Assembly: GCA_964023205.1 (NCBI GenBank)
Contig: OZ026835.1
Span: forward strand, 4,918,414 to 4,982,413
Source of the DNA: Lutraria lutraria
Lineage: Eukaryota > Mollusca > Bivalvia > Venerida > Mactridae
Length of the DNA stretch: 64,000 nucleotides
Direction: 5' to 3'
This document shows, one piece after another, positions 13,701-27,400 of this stretch. Numbering within the stretch: the first letter of the stretch is position 1; every line of letters starts with the position of its first letter. Both the position numbers and the translations under genes were made by a program. Under the pieces are notes generated by a model, which made no database searches, was not told the DNA's origin, and was given only the letters and a program-made list of their open reading frames with translations.

Positions 13701-16429
13701 TAGATGATATAGCACTAGGGTCTACTCTGGACATGAAATTTGTTTTTTTATACTTTCTAGTTTATTTAGATATAAAAACAACCGCGGTAGTCGCTGCCGG
13801 ACGGTTGGGATTTCTTGAGTGAGTCAAATCTAAATGCTTTCGTACTTTACTAAGGATATTTCATTAGATTTCCTTCCTTTGTAGCATATTTCTGATTCAT
13901 TTGGGAAAAAAAAGACATTTTGTTCGTGGAATAACAAGAATAAAGAAAATGGGAAGTGTCTATGATTACTTATGATGTTTGTACCAAAGATTGTCATTCC
14001 GCTGATGGAATGAAGTAAATGTAAATGAACCCAGGGCGCCATTTGTTTAAATTGTTCATGGACTCATTACCAATCCTGCACGTACGAATAGACAAAACAA
14101 CTTAAATACAATTTATTTTACAACCCTTTTCATGTATGAGATGCCGCATAAATGTTGCAAATATGTTCCATTTATTTTTCCTACGTTTCTTGTATAGATT
14201 GGAGCCGAAATTGAGTGTAATTTGAAATTCGTCTTACGAACTTTTTAATAACAAGAATTTGCATCTTTCCGTAATATTATGCTGTTATATTTGACAATTT
14301 TAGATTTCATTTTGTCTCATAAAGGAAAGTGCTCACAAAACGCAGTATATGTTAGACAGACAGATAAACAGACAGTTGTAAAACTAGATACAATTATGAG
14401 ACAGTATTTATATAAAATGCTAAAATACAAGATAAAGTTTGTCTGAACTTGGTACTTATATCTTTAAATGAAGCATTTATATCAAAATGAAAACGTCTCG
14501 GAAAGAGAGCCATCTTGTTGGAATGATCAGACATCCCGGGAAGAAAAACAATTTCGATTTAGAATTATATCCATCTCAGTATAAAACTCATAACAGCCGT
14601 ATTGAATTCTTGTTCCACTTACAATCGTAGCATATAAAAAAATCATAATGCAATATTCAATTCGATTTCAATATTTTTTATAAATTGAGTTAATGAATTT
14701 TTAAAAATGCATCGAAAGCAAAGGATCACGGAATGTATTTTACAATTCTGAAATAGATGAAATTAATGATTATGTATATTCTCAAAGCGATCCTGTTCCT
14801 AACATGCGCTATGTTATGGTATGAAAATATAACTCATTCTCTAAATTACATAAGCTTACCTGTTCAACAACAAATATTCTGAAATCTAGTAATTGTCTCT
14901 TCAAAACTGGTATGAGAAAACGCAACAATGATTTCAGATGGTTTTCGCGATTTCTATATGGAAGGATAATAGCCGTCCGTTGCCTGGCAACACACATGCT
15001 TGGTTTCCAAGATCCGCCAGATTTTATATCCGCAAATAACTCTTTTATCACATTATCATTTTGAGCAAATGTTTGAGTTACATGTAAATTCCCTTCTGAA
15101 AAGAAGAACGCAATGGTTTACAAATTAAAGAGAAAGCTTTTGATTAGTCGAACAATAAACATGACACGGGCAGTCAGAATAAGTGCGGTATTCAAGGGAA
15201 ATTTTCATGAAAAGGCGGGAGAAACGGGCGCAATAATTTGCCATTAGTGATAAAACCGACCATTCATTATATAAAAGACCGTATCGCAAAACAAAACACA
15301 TTCAAGAGATAACATAAAAAACATCAAATTCATTGCTTGTGATATTACGTCAACCTCTGACTGATGCCTACCTATTATAACCATTTCTTGAATATTATAA
15401 AACGGATATACACTATAACATAGATATGGTGAAACTGGTAGGCTTTCAAACAATGTAAAAGAATAACGTTAGGACATATTTAGTGCACAGATATATCCTG
15501 GTACATTCTATTTTCTATTTTTGTGGGGTGGGACATCTAAACAGCAATACCAGAACTGATTACAAGCCGACACACTGCAGACGCTTTAAAATTATCTATG
15601 AACGTGAATATTTTGGACAATAGAGTTTAGAATTTCATAAGATATTACAATTGTTGTGAGCATCCGCGTGATTGTATATTTATTGGGATATTCATTGAAC
15701 TGGAATATTCTTATCCTCATATGGTCGATTATATTAATAATTAAGAAGGCAAATATACAATCAAATTAATTTACGCTTACCTAGACCGTCCGGCGTTTCT
15801 TGACATTGTGGAAGTACAATTCGCTGTCGATTGTCAGAAAGAGAGTGGTATTTTTTTGTCAAGGTTTTCCGTCTTGCGGTTTCATCAACATGCAATTTTC
15901 GTTTGACGTCACCGGTATTTACAATTCCGTCAGAGGTGTTATTGTCATCATCAAACAATAATTTGACAGTGTCAGTGAATCTGTTAGCACCAGCATCAAT
16001 AAATTCTTGCAATCTATTATCACGTGTTCCCGGCAAGAGCATTCCACTTTCTGAAAATTCATGGAAACGCAACTTCCTTTCCTTAAAGGCGGCATATGAA
16101 TTATCCATGAAATTGTTTTTGTTCCTGATTTCTTTATTTCTAGATGATAAATCCGTTAATTGGTTTTTAATTCGTTCAGAATATAACACAGAGAGTAAAT
16201 ATTCACGATGCTTTTCCGGTGGCAAAAAATTCTTTTTCATCATCGCTTCAATATTCTTTTCAACCCGTAAAACCATTGCTTGTGCTGTTTGGAATCTTTT
16301 CGAATCACGTGATTTTGATTTATGATGGTTGCGTCGATGAACCACTAAGATCTGTGACAATGTCAGAACAATAACAAACATCACAAGAAGCAGAAACAAT
16401 GTTCGAATGACATCCTTCTTTTTGAACAT
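4703..16429 (-). CDS. Beta-1,4-galactosyltransferase-family glycosyltransferase, six exons; probable beta-1,4-GalNAc-transferase
   Basis: Coding exons on the minus strand: 15781-16429, 14860-15095, 12279-12466, 7798-7920, 5514-5615 and 4703-4868. All junctions are GT/AG and the phases agree, giving 487 aa. The product is a type II Golgi protein: short cytosolic tail, membrane anchor about residues 10-30, charged stem to about 215, then the GT7 catalytic domain. Visible family motifs are CVARQRTAIILPYRNRENHL (exon 2), FNKGRLMNAG, the metal-binding DVD at 327-329, WGWGAEDDD at 387-395, GRYKMIKH with the metal-ligand Met419 and His422, and a C-terminal DGLNTLDYKV block. These enzymes transfer Gal or GalNAc from the UDP-sugar to terminal GlcNAc using Mn2+. 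Two active-site oddities: Leu364 stands where vertebrate enzymes have the donor-selecting Tyr (bovine Tyr289), and Ala391 replaces the second Gly of WGWGGEDDD. The start ATG is chosen because the membrane anchor follows at once. Family assignment is firm; GalNAc preference is inferred. Confidence 0.93.
6008..7455 (+). mobile_element. Non-autonomous repeat element with seven ~165-bp internal repeats
   Basis: The element opens with a palindrome (gggccatgatggccc) followed by 'CGCTCACC' and closes with a hairpin (gctcaccatgagc ... gcaatggtgagc) followed by 'taaaaa'. Inside are seven direct repeats whose 'gaccc(ctgggg)' landmarks lie near 6091, 6250, 6414, 6581, 6746, 6915 and 7080, a period of about 165 bp. 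A unique tail (7205-7455) contains 'ttgccatggcaaccagag'. It encodes no protein. Tandem-repeat-cored elements of this general design (pearl-like or Helitron-like) are known in bivalves; the class here is inferred and uncertain. It fills most of intron 4 of the glycosyltransferase gene. Confidence 0.7.
7490..7682 (+). mobile_element. Dispersed repeat fragment ending in 'gggggtataaaa'
   Basis: It contains 'gacctttgacctactgacctt', a GACAGACAGACC-type tract and a terminal 'atataccg ... cgggggtata' inverted end, a combination that looks like a common molluscan non-autonomous repeat. It adjoins the larger element in the same intron, just before exon 4. Confidence 0.5.
7988..8110 (-). mobile_element. 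Fragment of a pogo/Tigger-like MITE family
   Basis: The right end reads, on the minus strand, 'cagtcaaacccgtgtctgc', matching the ends of the elements at 24.24-24.43 and 56.22-56.41 kb. The block 'gacct(t/t)attcggaggt' occurs twice (near 7994 and 8062), so the fragment is internally duplicated or rearranged. It lies in intron 3 of the glycosyltransferase. Confidence 0.5.
8958..9253 (+). mobile_element. tRNA-derived SINE with target-site duplication
   Basis: The A-box-like 'tggctcagtggttagtgcg' starts the element near 8979 and a degraded B-box region follows. The body ends in 'atggcgttaaaccc' plus (aaac)n, the tail style of bivalve SINEs. Flanking repeats ATCGGAGCTG (8958-8967) and ATCAGAGCTG (9244-9253) look like a 10-bp target-site duplication with one mismatch. 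The element lies in intron 3 of the glycosyltransferase in the opposite orientation to the gene. Confidence 0.8.
9260..12275. other. Remainder of glycosyltransferase intron 3
   Basis: Mostly unique AT-rich sequence. A small imperfect duplication of about 32 bp occurs near 10450-10510 ('ggtgtgaca.agacat'). An open stretch at 10775-11173 on the minus strand has no recognisable domain. Confidence 0.4.
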
Positions 16430-17095
16430 CTTTCGGCCAACATTCTGAGTCCAAGGTAATCCAACAGTTCTATTCCTACTTGTTTATGAGGTCGTCTTTC
16501 CGATGTCGGCATACTTCAAAGAAAAGCGTTCAGTCCACAGAGCGTTGAATTATCCGATTTCTAAATTTATCCCAGAGAACGCTAAAACTTATTACTTCTT
16601 TCTGAAAATGACAGAAACATGTCTCATCCAGCCGCCAAACAATTTCAAACTCCATATGAGTGATAAGTCGATTAAAACCAAATGTTTTTATTAGCCTTTT
16701 CGTTATCGGTAATTTACGTTCTTCTAGTCTGTAACCTAGACATAGCCCATATGGTATCACTCCAGGAAGTTGTAGCGAACGTAAGGAAATATTTGTATTT
16801 CTTCTGTTTAAACAAGAAACTCTCGTATTTATGACCAGTTTTATGTTGTTGCAGGGTCTGTAACTGTGTTTAAATTAGGTATAAATTTAAATGAAGTACC
16901 AATTAATTGTAAAAGGATTGTTGATGTACTTGTAAATATGTGTGCGTAAAAGGAGCTTCAGTAAACGTGCTGATAACGTTATGGGATAGGTCATGTTTTA
17001 ACAAACACCATGTTTTGGATTAAATATCATACGATAACCTAAAAGAAATATATATTACATATATAACTAAAAACAAGAAAATATTTTAAAAACTT
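16430..17095. other. 5' flank of the glycosyltransferase gene
   Basis: This should hold the promoter and 5' UTR of the minus-strand gene starting at 16429. No TATA box or CpG-rich core could be assigned with confidence, and the short frames on both strands here show no family similarity. Confidence 0.35.
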
Positions 17096-17097
17096 TA

Positions 17098-17292
17098 GGG
17101 TAAACGTGGCCATGATCTGTAAATAATTACGCCCTGCTGTGAGTTCGAATCCCATTTGGATCCAAATATCACACGCGAGGAAGCTGGCTAGCTAACTTAC
17201 TGATGGCAGATATTCTTCCTGCAAAGTCTCCAAATGACTGTAAGTGTGACGATAGATTCCAGTGCAAACAAATGAAAGACCGTTTTAAGGTC
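17098..17292 (+). mobile_element. Degraded SINE-like fragment with B box
   Basis: A B-box-like 'gagttcgaatccc' lies near 17141, followed by 'gaagctggctagctaacttact' and 'tgatggcagatattcttcc', which read like a SINE body. The A-box region is too eroded to recognise. Confidence 0.45.
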
Positions 17293-17299
17293 GACTGAT

Positions 17300-20200
17300 C
17301 ATAGAAGCCACTCATACAACCGTTAGTATTTGTTGGTTAGTTAAATTATATAATAAGCCAAGAGAAGCCAATGTTTTAAGATATTTTGAAAATATTCGTG
17401 TAGTCTTGTTCCTTTTGGAACTTGATAAAATTTATGAACAATGTTTTTAAAAAAGTGATTATTTCAACATTTTTATAAAAACCATTCATACACGTCACTG
17501 TGACACTAGTAAATCGAAGACCGATGTGGAAATAAATCATTGAGTCGTCGCTAACGAGTTAATCGAAAGAAAAATAGCGCCTTACTTAATCCAACATGAT
17601 AGATCTATGCGAAAACTGGTCTTGGAATAATAAAGTATCTATATATCACACACAAACACGCCATTTCTAGTCAAATAACTATAAAAATGCTTTATTATAC
17701 AAGAGCACTGTTGACACCAAACGTGTAATTCATTCCCAAAACGACCCTTTGTTGAATATGATGTGATGTGTTTCCTTCGATACGTGAATTCTCAATGGAC
17801 TAATTACCAGCTAATGTCTGAGAACAGTAATTGATTAAATTACCATGGGTCACATTTAATATTTAGAAATACAATCACGTTTCATTTTCATCTCCATTAA
17901 TTAGATCCAAAGTCTACACTATATGAATACTTGTCATTTATGATTTTACTCACAAAACTTAACAAATGGAGAAAATTAACGTTTAACAAAATAAGAAAAA
18001 TACGTCAGTCAGGTGCTTTCAATTGAATTAATAAGTCTGTCATTAAAATGAATAACATAAAGTCATCCGTATGTTGTTACCTTCTATATTTAATGGCCGA
18101 AACACTTTTGTAAAGATGTCATTACGTGCATTTACCTGGACTCCGATGGCCAAACATGAATTTGTAAATTTAAATTTACCTTTCATAACATTAACAAATT
18201 ACATTCGTATTCAACCCTCTGTGTGACCGACATCACTTTAACCAATCAAACAATAGAGGTAATTACACCAACATGTCAGTATCGATGACCGTTCAGACAA
18301 GATATGTTTCTTAGAACCGCGTACACAACACAGAAATAAAAGACAACAGTTTAAAAAAATTTCATACCTGCTTTATCACTTTCCTATAATCATCCACTTC
18401 AAGTCCGCCAGGATGTTTTATCTACCATAACATTTCCACAAGATATCGATGCAAAAATTTACAATCCTTTCATACTCACTCGCGTGATGACTGGTCGTCT
18501 CGGAAAATTTCTCATACAACTACATTTATCCTCGATTTATATCCTGTTTATCAAATCTACTTTCGTAGAAGAAGATAAGAAGCCAATGGAAGAGCATCCA
18601 AGGACAGCAACTAATTAGGACTAACCGACACAAAGAGTTCTGTAGAATTAATTTCCTTGGGGATTTCAAGTTTTTTTCACAAACCCAAGAGAAATTGTGT
18701 TATGCATTTATAGAGAAGTTCAAAGCTTGCATTAACCTATAAGAAACTAATTATAAAACCCATTGAGGTGTTAAAAGACAATGGAATACAACACCATTTT
18801 AAATGAATATGTTTGTTGATGCACATTGAGGTCAGTTACAGACGCCTGGTTAAATAGCACGATACAAAATTTATATATGTTCTTTTCTAACAATGTCATT
18901 CTATGTATGGTCATGTAAATGCGCAATAAATGATACATGTTTATATTATTATGTGGAGCAGATTTATAAATGAATCTTAATAATTGATGGGCGAATCAAT
19001 TTAAAACAATTTTATGTGTATAAGTTATGCAACTGTAGACAATCCCATTTATGCAGCATACATTCCGACAAAGCTATCAATCGATATAGGAAAAACAAAT
19101 GTAAAACACTGTTTTGTACTAAATGGAAAGTGTGGTCCAAACATCAAATAATGTAATAGATCTTAATACAAAACAACTGAAGAATTGTATAGAACGAACT
19201 ATTGTTATTCCTTAAAGTATGTCCTGTGCAAAGAGAACTATTTACAGTTATACAAAGAACATCACGACTACCAACTGATTCTATCAAATTGCTGTGCCTG
19301 ATTACGACAAACAATTCGATTTTATTATTGCATTTTGACATATAGGTGACTTAGTTCGGTTTCCCTGAGGTTTAGAACTCATATAAATGTTCGTGTCATC
19401 CTAGAATACTGCAGTACAAGTTCATCAAGTGGCATTAAGAATGAATTATTGCGTTGACTTAACACAGGTTTTGCAGTAAACTAATTGCTCAATGATACAA
19501 GCTACATATATCTGTATAATCTGTATAATTCAGGTTGCACTAATGTACTTGTAAATGTATACAATTTGGGGCTAGGGATTTGTGGCTTTAGGTTGGATAT
19601 TTTGAATATTTATCTTACTTGAAACCAATTGTATCGATATACTTAATGCAGTTGCTTCGGTCGTAATATGCACTACATGTACATTAACACTTAATGTGAA
19701 GATGCCAAAACACTCGAATGTCAAATGAACTGGTTTCAGATAAACACTCTTAGGATCCGATATAAATGTTTAATTAATTTCTTCGACCCAATCAGAAACA
19801 CCATTCAGAAACACCAATCAACCAGCATCATACATAAACATATCGTATATAATAATAATTATTAAACTACCTTATGGAATACGTGTTTGAACCACGCTTA
19901 GCCCGCATTCTGACATGTAAATAGCCACATTTTAGATAACATCTTAATTAAACTTTAATTAGTTCATTGCAAAGCACTTCCCATATTCTTATTATCTCAT
20001 TGATTGACTTTTGCAATGAAAAGATAAAAGTAAACAGAAATCTCGGAAGTCTATCAAATTATAACCAATTCTAGAGGTACCGATGTTTCACAAAGACACG
20101 ATACCGTTTGAGTGGAAACATCTAACTGAATATCAAAAGCAATCACGGTTGATACAAGGGAACTTTTATGTACGTCAACCATAAATGTAAGCGATTTCTG

Positions 20201-20495
20201 AGGAATATTATGCTGTCTTAAATGAAATGTAATTTACATTGCAATGAATTATTTTGATATTAAACTATTTTTATTCCGGGGAACACCGTCAGTTCCTCTA
20301 CCTAACAAATAAGGACAACATGTTACACACAAAGCAAAACAAACGAGACCAAGGAAATAAAGGCATGTAATATGACAGTCAGGTGAAACATACATGAATA
20401 GTTTTTATGAAAGATTTCAAGTTCAAATATACTGTTAAGCTTATTGTTCAGTCTAGTATTAAAACAAATATTTCTTGTTAAAGAAGCGATTTGCA
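17300..20495. other. Gene-free AT-rich stretch
   Basis: No coding exon, SINE head or tandem array recognised on either strand. Confidence 0.4.
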
Positions 20496-20499
20496 ATTT

Positions 20500-20660
20500 T
20501 CACAAGGAAAAGGCCCAGGCTCCTCAGATTTGGTTGGAATGTGTTCATCACATGTAATTGACCCCTATTGATGTTGAGGTAAGTTGGTCAAAGGTCAAGA
20601 TTTTACTATTCAGTTGGACTTTAGGGGGCGTCCATGTTTCTCAAACACTTCTTGTTTTCT
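20500..20660 (+). repeat. Dispersed repeat fragment
   Basis: The string 'gatttggttggaatgtgttcat ... ttgacccctattgatgttgaggtaagttggtcaaaggtcaag' (about 20525-20605) resembles a repeat widespread in mollusc genomes. It is incomplete, and family membership is from pattern memory only. Confidence 0.35.
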
Positions 20661-22260
20661 TTATGCACCATTTCTTTGCACTCTGAATATTATATAATTA
20701 TATATATTATATTCATTACTTAAAATGGCGAATCTTGAACGTGTGGCCCACCGGTAAAAGAGCGTTAACTTCACATCAATACATACTCACAATACATCTT
20801 GTTTCTCTAATTAATTCTCTGAGATTTACTTTTTTCACACTTGGTGAATCTCATGCATAATTACATCTCGACTTAAATGACGCATCGCGCGACAACCAAT
20901 TATTTAAAATGCAAATCTGCTGTTTCAAATCCCAAGTTCCTAATAGAATTCTAGTGCTTCATCCGTTTATTCATTGATATCAATCACATGCTGAACATGC
21001 CTAGTACGTAGACTGAAACAATACCTAACTTGCGATTAAACCAAAATATATTCTCTTCTCATCATTGAAAGTGGCTACACACAGCTACATACATCTACTT
21101 GGTTAATTAGATTTTAATCAACTGAGCCCGATGGTCTGTTGCAGTTTAATGGAACACTATTGAAGAAACAGTCATACTCGTATTTTATACATTTATCGAT
21201 AGAGATAAATGTGAACTAGTTTCGGGTAAAGGGTGATGTTTGAACTATCTCCCTAAAATGGATTGTCCACTATGTCGCCGAAAGGCATTGGCTGTTATTG
21301 CAACGTAACACGCTGGATACATTTGCGAGGATCTTTTTTTCTTATTGTAGTCATTAATATACACTGTTTTATTTCGCATTTATGATATTTCTGTCCTAAC
21401 AATGCATTGAACAGAACAGATTTAAGTAAGTATAAAACATACTGCAAATGGATCATAAGTCTTATACTTTAGTTGTAAGCAGTATTTCTTTGTCTTGCAC
21501 ATATCCAGATTTGAAATAGAACCAGGTCCTTCCGTCTGATTTTTAATTTAAGATTTCGTACGTGTTTTCATAAGAAATCCAATTAAACGACCCTTGTGAT
21601 CAACTGGTATTTGATAATATGCTGCACTATCTGTAAGAGAAACGTTTTAATTACCTTAAAGTCTACAACTCAAATGAAATGATTTAACATGATGGCTCAT
21701 TTTGTATGAAATCTCTATGACCAAATAAACTGTATTAGATACTACAATTACACAAACAGTTATTATTGATCATAAGTCGTGTTTTCGAGAAGATGCCAAA
21801 CGTCTGGCCATCTTTATTTATCAATGAGGCTATTGTTCATATTAAACAAGAAAAGCCTAATTCAGAACATGACGTTGACAATATAATTAGTAACGCGTCA
21901 ACAATAATTTGATTTCTTTCCTTATCATTCTCATGAATGACCATGTCATTAATGACTTCTATATTACGGTACAAGTTGGAATGGGTCATTGGTGATCCGT
22001 TTGTAACAATATACAGTAAAATATATATTTGTGTCAAAAACACACAAACACGATAATGATATACTATAATAAATCAAATATCTTTGAGATTAATGCCAGT
22101 GTAAATTATAAAACAGTTTTAAAGTCTCACAAAAAGCTTTTTGTCTTTTTAAACCTCATATTGTTTTATACCACTTCTGTTTGATTTAATAAAAAGTAAT
22201 TGGATGTTTTACATGAATGTCATAATTGATTAATGTCGTACTTGCTGTACAAATACAAGA
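20661..22260. other. Gene-free stretch
   Basis: Contains an AT-only run near 20690-20715. No gene seen. Confidence 0.4.
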
Positions 22261-22261
22261 G

Positions 22262-22495
22262 TGTCAGGTCACAAAATACGCCCGTAAAGGACCATAACTC
22301 AGAAATGCCTGGGCCAATTGGGCTGGTTATCGAACATGACCGTGATCGCATGGTCATAAACATTTCCATTAAATCGGTGAGGATCAAAATAAAACTGTTT
22401 GAATAAGAGAGTGGACACCGTTCTTGACGCCGCCCGCCCGCCCGCCGTGGGTGTTCCCATAGTACGACCCGTTTTTCAAACGAATTAATATAATA
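22262..22495 (+). mobile_element. Non-autonomous DNA element with GCCCGCCCGCCC tract
   Basis: The order 'accataactcagaaatgcctgggccaattgggctggttatcgaac', then 'gacgccgcccgcccgccc', then 'cccgtttttc' matches the layout of a very common molluscan repeat. The GC-rich tract at about 22430-22447 stands out against the AT-rich surroundings. Confidence 0.5.
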
Positions 22496-22499
22496 TCAT

Positions 22500-24230
22500 A
22501 CTTGAGTAACATTTGCAAATGAAGTTCATGGACAGTACTTAAATAATCGATATGATTTCAATCGCCAATTTTCTTCGTCTTTAACAACATTCCAAGAATC
22601 TTATTGTGTGATAGATCAAAGATTAATCCAACTGATTATAACTCTTTACTACGGTACAAAATTAACTGCAAAATATTAAAGCCCGGCTTATGGTTGTATA
22701 TAGAAGTCTGCGAAGCACTGCATGACCATACTAAATCAGTTTTGATTCGAAAAATATTATTAATATTAATGCGAGCCGACCATATTTTACTTAAAACAAC
22801 ATTAGTTTACTTAACAAAATAATGTTTATATTTAATTTCAAACTTGCCTTTGGAACCATTTCAGACGAACAAATTAAACTGCAAATTTGTATTCGTGTCT
22901 GCAAGGTAAATGATAGATGCAGTAAATCTAAATCTTGGTTCATTGTTATTGTAACCATCTATTTTAGCTTTAGAATATAGATTTATTGTTAATGTTTCCA
23001 ATTCCAAAGATTTGATATTCTTCAAATAAGTGTTTTCTAACGTAAGACATTTCAGACAAAATCGACTAAGAACATGTATCAAATGCTTAGAAAATGAAGT
23101 GGAGAAATATTAACGGAGGCAATGTCTTTAAAAAATCAAATACTTTCTGCACAAATTGATATTTTACAAATTATACTTCGGTAAATGTCAAAGAAAGCAC
23201 ATAAGTTATTTATTTCATTGATAAAAAAAATGCGGCAGACGATTGAGAATTAAACACACTTGACGTGAATACAGCATGCAATGTTTTATTTACTGCACAA
23301 CTTCGAATAGATAAAGCCAGATGAAAGGCTATGAAGCACACAATCTACCGAAAACAACTTTATTCATACCCAAACACCTGTCAGATGTAAACAGTCTATA
23401 CACATTTATAGGTTCAATGGAATTAGAATTATTAAATGTAATTGGCATAATTATTGAAATAACGATCTCTTTCCCTGTAAAATAATGATGACCTTCAAGA
23501 ACAAATATACAAATAAGCAACTTTTCGTCTAAATCAATTAGTCAATTAGGCATTTTACAAACGATGAAGGAAATACATGTATAATACAATCACAAATACT
23601 GGCAAATACGGTTAAATAATCATCGGTAATGATTAAAGAGAAATCATGTTTGTACCGATATTCGAGAGGATTCTTTGAATAGCACACTAATTATGTTGCG
23701 GTTCTAAAACTAATCGATTAATGTCAAATGAACTCCACAACATCACGATTTGTTCTGTCGCACACTTTGTGATATACTTTGTGATATACCAACATCATTT
23801 ATACCTAAGACAGGAGTGCAAGAGCATTGAAAACGAACATCATGAAAACAACATACCGTTCATAAAATTCCAATTATTTCTGGCAGTTTTTTGACACGTG
23901 AAGTATGCACCATTCAAACATGAGGCATTTACGAGTATTCCCAAACTGACATGCACATTAAGCTATGATATTTGAATTTCCTGTGCTGTGGTTGTGTTTC
24001 CTCGAAACTGCTCTTATCTCAAAGAAATCCGTGGTGGATGATTTGTATTGATCAGAAGGTCTTAAGAACGACTTTAAAGGTTTGTTGGGATTAAGAAATA
24101 ACATCATGGGATAATTACTAGGTAATTATTTTCGTGGGTTATGCGAAATGTATAGCATACAAAATACTTTAACAAAGCCCAATTTAAATGAACAAAAATC
24201 CGGTCTCGAAAAAGACACGAATGGAAGGAA
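22500..24230. other. Gene-free AT-rich stretch
   Basis: A 12-bp direct duplication ('actttgtgatat') lies near 23764-23787. No coding evidence. Confidence 0.4.
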
Positions 24231-24234
24231 TGCA

Positions 24235-24428
24235 TCAATAATATAAAGCCAAACCTTTGAACAAAGGCCATCCGTGGGGATTGACATAATTTGGCCATTA
24301 TAGACGGGTAGTTTTCTTCATGGTTCAATTTGTTGTAAATAACCGATGGTTGATTTTGAAAGCCGGCCCTTATTCAGTGGGTGGCCATTAATCGGAGGGG
24401 GCCGCCTACACAGGTTTGACTGCATGCA
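24235..24428 (-). mobile_element. pogo/Tigger-like MITE copy
   Basis: The right end reads, on the minus strand, 'gcagtcaaacctgtgtaggc', and the left end carries 'aaacctttgaacaaaggccatcc'. The same ends and the internal 'tttgttgtaaataaccgatg' motif recur at 56.22-56.41 kb. CAGT-(A/C)AACC ends fit Tc1/mariner-pogo MITEs; no transposase is encoded. Confidence 0.6.
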
Positions 24429-24429
24429 C

Positions 24430-27400
24430 ATTTACCAAATGTAAGTACAATCATGCGCTACAATCAACTCACAATAAGATTCAATATTCGCTGAATGTTA
24501 TCATCTAGTATCTGATTTCGGTAAATGAGCAATCGTAAAAACTTTTCAATTTCTCTACCTCCATAATGTCATAACCTATTCCAAACACTTAATGATCTTC
24601 ACGTGTAATAACATTTCGACTTTTATGACTAAATGTTCGTCATGTAATTCGATTTTAGAGCAGATTTGATTTTATGCTGTTAATACGTGCTATAATTCCG
24701 CTTTGTGCAAGATACGCAATTTGATATTGCTTATTTGATGACAATATTCGATTGTCTCAATAACATTTCTGTAAGACCTAATAAGGAGTCTTAGAGAAAT
24801 GGTTTGTAAATCATTATAAAAACCAATGCAAAGAACGGATATCTAAATATTATGATGATCAAACAATTAATCTAAAAATAATATGCCATAACTTGTCTGA
24901 CAGAAGATATTGAATTTTTAATCAAAACGAAAAATGCATCAATATTTTTCACCTTTGGGCTTTTATACAAAATGCATAACTAGAAAACTATTTCAAGTCA
25001 GTTGTTAATGTGTTCAGATTGAAACTCATTCTAGAACGATATTTGTATAAACTCATTTAATTTTAGTCACGATATTCTGTAGATTTCATGTAAAATTTGG
25101 TCATGGGTGTGATTTGGACTGGCAGCTGTGAGAAGCCTAGTAATTACTAGTCAGAGACAGAAACAGATCGGTCACGGAGAACTAAAATCACACTTTCAGC
25201 CAGGGTAGTATTTGCTGCTGTGCAGACAAACAATAACAAACTATCTAGAAGAATGAATAAAAAAACGACAAGTGAAAATATCAACATGTATTTTAATGGT
25301 TTCATGTCATGAATGGTGATGAGACCTTATACAAAAACGTTGTTTTTCATGAGTTTTTGTGACGAAGGCTTCTCCTTATTGGAAAACGCAATAATACTTG
25401 GTTTCAAACGACTTCGTTGGTTTTCAACCCGAAATATTGATGCGGGTTCATTACTCGTTAGTGCTGATTAACATGAAAACGAAGTAATTAACATATCAAT
25501 TTAATTCTGGCGTAAAGACGTTTAACCCAATCATTATTCTAATACCCACTACCATGCTGGTTCAAAAGTAGTAAGTCACTTAGCCTTGAACAAACACTGT
25601 CCTCATGGTATACACGTTTTGTTTCAAATATGAACAATTGAACTTTCCCTACAACCGACCGTAGTTATGCCTACATTATCGTTCACTCATCTAGAAGAAC
25701 TCACTGAATACCAATCCATCCACTATGTGTAGTTATTTGTATTGTTCAATATCCCATACTCTAACAATTCACGTCGTGTTTTTCTTATCCATTTCATGTA
25801 GACAGTTGCGTGTCAAAACATGATCATAGTTATACCAACATCCATAGTATTCCATAAGCTACGTTTGTCGAACAAACGTTCGCTTATTACCAATCTTTTT
25901 TAAAATGTGACATAACGTTTTGTTCGCATAGGGATCTTGAAACTTGCATAGTCCATAAATAAATGTCAATAATATTGACCTTGAGCATTTGTAAATGCCT
26001 AAGGGTATGTATTATTTACCAAGTTGTGGATATGAATGCTATAAATGACTTGCTTGTGTGTGTAGGCATTGTTGAGAAACAAAAATGGCTGAAACTACAA
26101 GTATACGATATTAATCAATCACGACCATATGTATCGTAAAAGAACGGGCAAGATTATCATACATACGGTACGTACAAGTAAGAAATGGTGTATCCGCTCC
26201 TTGGTCCATATACCGTACATCCATTTATAGCTCGAGGTCAAGCTGTATCAAAGGACCGAAATATCTTCAATACTCTATGCTACAATCTGAAGATTGTAAA
26301 GACTGATTTCTTCCAAACAGTATAGATGTAGGAATCTATATAGAGGCATTAAGCTGTAAATTCCGATCTGAATTAGATTTGTATCTGTTATAGAATGTTA
26401 CCATTTCCAGGGACTTGAATTTCTTCAAAATTATTAAGTTCTGAAGTAAGAGCCTAAAGCCAAATTCAATAAACCACTCGTCTAAATTTTACAGCCTATG
26501 CAATTGATTACAGTTAAATTAAACTTGGGAACTACTAGCATTCAATACATTTTATGTCGGGACAGTAAATATTCGTACAATAGTTCTGTTTTTATGGTAA
26601 TCAACGGCCGACTGAGCGTCAAATTACATCAAAAATAATAATCAAAGCTCTGAAGGTTCTGTTGTTGTTCGGAACTACAAAGTATTCAAAAGTTGAATTT
26701 CTTTGTGGGGTTAGGTATTAGGCTGAGTGTTGGAAACCGAACGATAGTCCGCGCATGAATTTTGCTAAGTAGTACGCTTTTCGACACCCGCCATTAAATT
26801 GTTAAAGTTGTTCCCGTTCCATGTGCTTTCGGTGCTTTGATTTATATTTCCCCATCTGATCAACAAACGTAGTTATACAGTCAGTATTACCTGTCCCTTT
26901 GTATACTCAACTTATGCAGAATGTAATATCTGATACATGAAGACATGCTCGAAGAAAAAGCTACACATTATAAGCTTTAAAATAATGGACAAAAATTTCC
27001 CGATGAACCACTTTTTTAAATATCTGGTTGACTCACAGTTATCATCGCATCGTCCATGAATTCAATGATGAGTTCTATATGTTTACAATAAAAGCTAGAA
27101 ACTAGACTAAATTAGAAGACAATACTGTAGTAATCCGAGGTAGATTGTTTAGATTTTTTTACGACTGTTTTGTATTGCTTGATTACGATCTTGCATAGCC
27201 ATCTGCTTTTGACTTGTATGCACATAATAGTTGAATTTGTATTTATGCAATTGAATTAAAAAAATGGAACTATGTTCGTAGGCGGAAGGACAATTGGGGT
27301 TCTTCGGTATGCAGGAAAATTAAGACCGACCGACTGTTGAGAAATGGTTTTTATTTTGTGTTCGTTAAAATCGTTTTGTCATATAATTTCAGCTACCTTT

